Shown piece after piece: positions 12,736-13,138 of a stretch of DNA of 13,138 nt. Every line of letters begins with the position of its first letter. The stretch's first letter is position 1. The notes beneath the pieces were generated by a model that was given only the letters and a program-made list of their open reading frames with translations, had not been told where the DNA came from and did no database searches. The translations under genes were made by a program, and so were the position numbers. The stretch comes from Pyrodictiaceae archaeon (GTDB taxonomy: Archaea > Thermoproteota > Thermoprotei_A > Sulfolobales > Pyrodictiaceae), in assembly GCA_027043685.1 (NCBI GenBank), contig JALUFI010000124.1, positions 1 through 13,138 of the forward strand. The letters run 5' to 3'.

Positions 12736-13138
12736 TTGGCGCGCTACGCGGTGGTGCTCGCCGCTGGCCGGGGGGAGAGGCTCTGGCCCCTCACCTCCAC
12801 GAGGCCCAAGCCCCTGATGCCGCTTCCCGGGGACTCCACGCTCCTCACGAGGATACTCGGCATGCTCCGCGGCCTGGTTGATGGAGTCGTTGTAGTCGTG
12901 GGCCCGGAGCCCTGGGGCGGCATGGTCCGCTCCCGGGTCGAGGCTGAGGGGTTCCAGGCGCTCTACGTCGTCCAGGAGGAGCCCCGTGGCACGGGTCACG
13001 CGGCCCTCGTGGGGCTCCGGGCCCTGCCCCGCGGCGTAGACGAGGTCCTACTGGTCTATGGCGACCTCTTCTTCTCCCCCGGGTTGCTCGAGGCCCTCGT
13101 CTCCCGGGGCGCGCCGGCTCTGGCCGCTGTGCCCAGCA
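12736..13138 (+). CDS. Sugar-1-phosphate nucleotidyltransferase, partial
   Basis: Transfers a nucleoside monophosphate to a sugar-1-phosphate to make an NDP-sugar for glycan or glycoprotein synthesis; sugar and base are uncertain. The visible 134 codons show the signature LAAGRGERLWPLT (residues 8-20) with Arg15, then RPKPLMPL with Lys25; QEEPRGTGHAAL (80-91) is the GlmU/glucosamine-type base-recognition and loop segment, and VYGDLF (107-112) contains metal-binding Asp110. This order is that of the NTP_transferase domain, and the GTGHA segment leans toward archaeal GlmU-like bifunctional enzymes (UTP or dTTP donors). TTG 12736 is the only sensible start, placing the first strand RYAVVLAAG at once; GGGGGGTG lies about 10 bases ahead. 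The C-terminus, including any beta-helix acetyltransferase domain, is outside the window. Confidence 0.88.
   Translation, partial: MARYAVVLAAGRGERLWPLTSTRPKPLMPLPGDSTLLTRILGMLRGLVDGVVVVVGPEPWGGMVRSRVEAEGFQALYVVQEEPRGTGHAALVGLRALPRGVDEVLLVYGDLFFSPGLLEALVSRGAPALAAVPS

Noticed and set aside
1..13138. CRISPR array, tRNA, insertion sequence or attachment site
   Set aside because: No evenly spaced direct repeats, no T-loop/anticodon arrangement, no transposase and no flanking repeat pair was found on reading both strands.

Overview
The window looks like a chromosomal segment of a hyperthermophilic crenarchaeon, most likely from the Desulfurococcales/Pyrodictiaceae side. The clues are a GC-rich genome that nevertheless uses AGG/AGA arginine and ATA isoleucine codons heavily, many TTG and GTG starts with GGAGG/GAGGTG-type ribosome binding sites, AT-rich TATA-like boxes, an archaeal-type archease and isoleucyl-tRNA synthetase, and a HerA-family ATPase. 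The genus is inference.

Positions 1-2044, minus strand: a compact co-directional set reading archease, acylphosphatase, hot-dog thioesterase, and a protein with an HEAVH motif that runs off the left edge. Positions 2195-5180, plus strand: isoleucyl-tRNA synthetase, divergent from the archease across a ~150-base promoter region. Its 5' end looks damaged: the family-typical N-terminus is encoded but its frame has no usual start codon, while a well-placed ATG lies one frame away. Positions 5201-5865, minus strand: a VapB/VapC (PIN) toxin-antitoxin pair with a TTGA start/stop overlap.

Positions 6145-10589, plus strand: the most interesting part, a three-gene cassette of a divergent NurA-family nuclease (533 aa), a long HerA-family ATPase with Walker motifs (767 aa), and a stand-alone CARF-domain protein (158 aa) whose start overlaps the HerA stop. 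CARF domains bind cyclic oligonucleotides in CRISPR-associated signalling, and HerA-NurA pairs form a DNA-resection machine. The arrangement therefore suggests a ligand-gated DNA-processing or defence module, although no cas gene, CRISPR array, Mre11 or Rad50 is in the window. The NurA-like protein also appears to have a D-to-H and an H-to-D exchange at two of the family's active-site positions.

Positions 10621-11007, minus strand: a small acidic protein of unknown function. Positions 11183-12034, minus strand: a multi-pass membrane protein of the conserved TM-helix (MscS-like) type, with its own TATA box and a U-rich terminator. Positions 12107-12270 form a GC-rich non-coding stretch with several perfect inverted repeats that could be a structured RNA. 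Positions 12273-12635, minus strand: a small hydrophobic membrane protein. Positions 12736 to the right edge, plus strand: the N-terminal part of a sugar-1-phosphate nucleotidyltransferase. No tRNA, rRNA, insertion sequence or CRISPR array was seen.
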